A DNA stretch of 64,000 nucleotides, from the NCBI RefSeq assembly GCF_009796805.1, contig NZ_CP047029.1, forward strand, positions 4,416,001-4,480,000. The letters are read 5' to 3'. The notes under the pieces are model-generated. The model did not search any database and was not told the DNA's origin. It saw only the letters and a list, made by a program, of their open reading frames with translations. Every line of letters begins with the position of its first letter. Positions within the stretch are counted from its first letter, which is position 1. The position numbers and the translations under genes are program-made. This document shows positions 63,643 through 64,000 of the stretch, in pieces. Source of the stretch: Algibacter sp. L1A34 (GTDB lineage Bacteria; Bacteroidota; Bacteroidia; Flavobacteriales; Flavobacteriaceae).

Positions 63643-64000
63643 ATGCTTGGTTTAAAATTAGCTACCGACCCGCGATGGGTAAATATTGTAGAATCGAATA
63701 TTGAAGAAATATTAACCGATCATGCTTGGTGTGAGCAAAAAGCGGCCACTAATGCTATAACTATAATTACTTTAAACCCTGAACACGAAGACTTAGTAAC
63801 CGATTTACTTGAATTGGCTAAAGAAGAATTGGAGCACTTTCAAATGGTACATGATATCATTAAACAACGTGGTTTTAAGCTTGGTCGTGAACGTAAAGAT
63901 AGTTATGTAAACGAACTCTATAAATTTATGAATAAAGGAGGTAGTCGCTTACAATCTATGGTAGACAGACTATTATTTTCCGCCATGATTGAAGCTAGAA
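63643..64000 (+). CDS. miaE: tRNA-(ms[2]io[6]A)-hydroxylase, 5' part, cut by the window edge
   Basis: The first 119 residues from ATG 63643-63645: 'MLGLKLATDPRWVNIVESN'. It carries the ferritin-like di-iron ligands of MiaE: Glu in 'IEEILTDHAWCEQKAA', E-x-x-H in 'AKEELEHFQMVHDII'. MiaE hydroxylates the ms2i6A37 base of tRNA. It begins 49 bases after the recG stop in the same direction, so cotranscription is possible. The remaining 80 or so residues lie beyond base 64000. Confidence 0.93.
   Translation, partial: MLGLKLATDPRWVNIVESNIEEILTDHAWCEQKAATNAITIITLNPEHEDLVTDLLELAKEELEHFQMVHDIIKQRGFKLGRERKDSYVNELYKFMNKGGSRLQSMVDRLLFSAMIEAR

Overview
The window looks like a chromosomal piece of a marine or free-living member of the Flavobacteriaceae (Bacteroidota). 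The evidence is the AT-rich sequence, the Bacteroidota -7 promoter motif TAnnTTTG in front of many genes, the near absence of Shine-Dalgarno sequences, type IX secretion (T9SS) sorting domains with a PorP/SprF partner, SusC-free but lipoprotein-rich gene content, and family-typical pairs (EttA with a 60-residue CAL67264-type membrane protein, HolA divergent from a small HsdR_N protein, the men cluster). No rRNA, tRNA, CRISPR array, transposase or integrase was seen.

Layout. 1-6300: a truncated exported protein, a structured intergenic repeat, a coiled-coil protein, two small paralogous membrane proteins, ettA and an MFS exporter. 6391-8502: a four-gene redox/electrophile operon (DoxX, FMN reductase, MarR, pirin) whose promoter carries a perfect palindrome, probably the MarR site. 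8650-12147: an acyl-CoA carboxylase beta chain and a long-chain acyl-CoA ligase. 12290-13190: decayed gene remnants. 13231-21952: a giant 2596-residue secreted surface protein made of PKD-like, DUF285/BspA-type and FN3-like repeats with a T9SS type B sorting domain, followed by its PorP/SprF-type partner. 22026-29727: sppA and a menaquinone cluster (menB, menA, an MBL-fold hydrolase, menC, a CPBP protease, menE). 29782-36042: an exported C1 peptidase, a 58-residue small protein, ung, DUF1801, holA, an HsdR_N protein, a glycosyltransferase and an OmpA-type lipoprotein.

36100-39650 is accessory in character. It holds a second copy of the structured repeat, dispersed-repeat-like spacers, two gene-end fragments, a solitary glycoside hydrolase lipoprotein, a degenerate CPBP protein and a small lipoprotein. 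39661-46208 returns to housekeeping genes (YciO/Sua5-like, a lipoprotein esterase, PcrA/UvrD helicase, a glutamate-synthase-like flavoprotein).

46265-57400 is the most distinctive block. Nine consecutive genes on the minus strand encode an Lgt-like acyltransferase with a Cys-rich active-site loop, a MopE-type Ca-binding lipoprotein, two unknown lipoproteins, a leucine-rich lipoprotein with a collagen-like linker, an LVIVD beta-propeller lipoprotein, and a LytS/LytR-type two-component system flanked by two lipoproteins that seem to share a C-terminal domain. This may be an undescribed regulated cell-surface system. 57751-64000 ends with a small membrane protein, a patatin phospholipase, an M1 peptidase, recG and the start of miaE.
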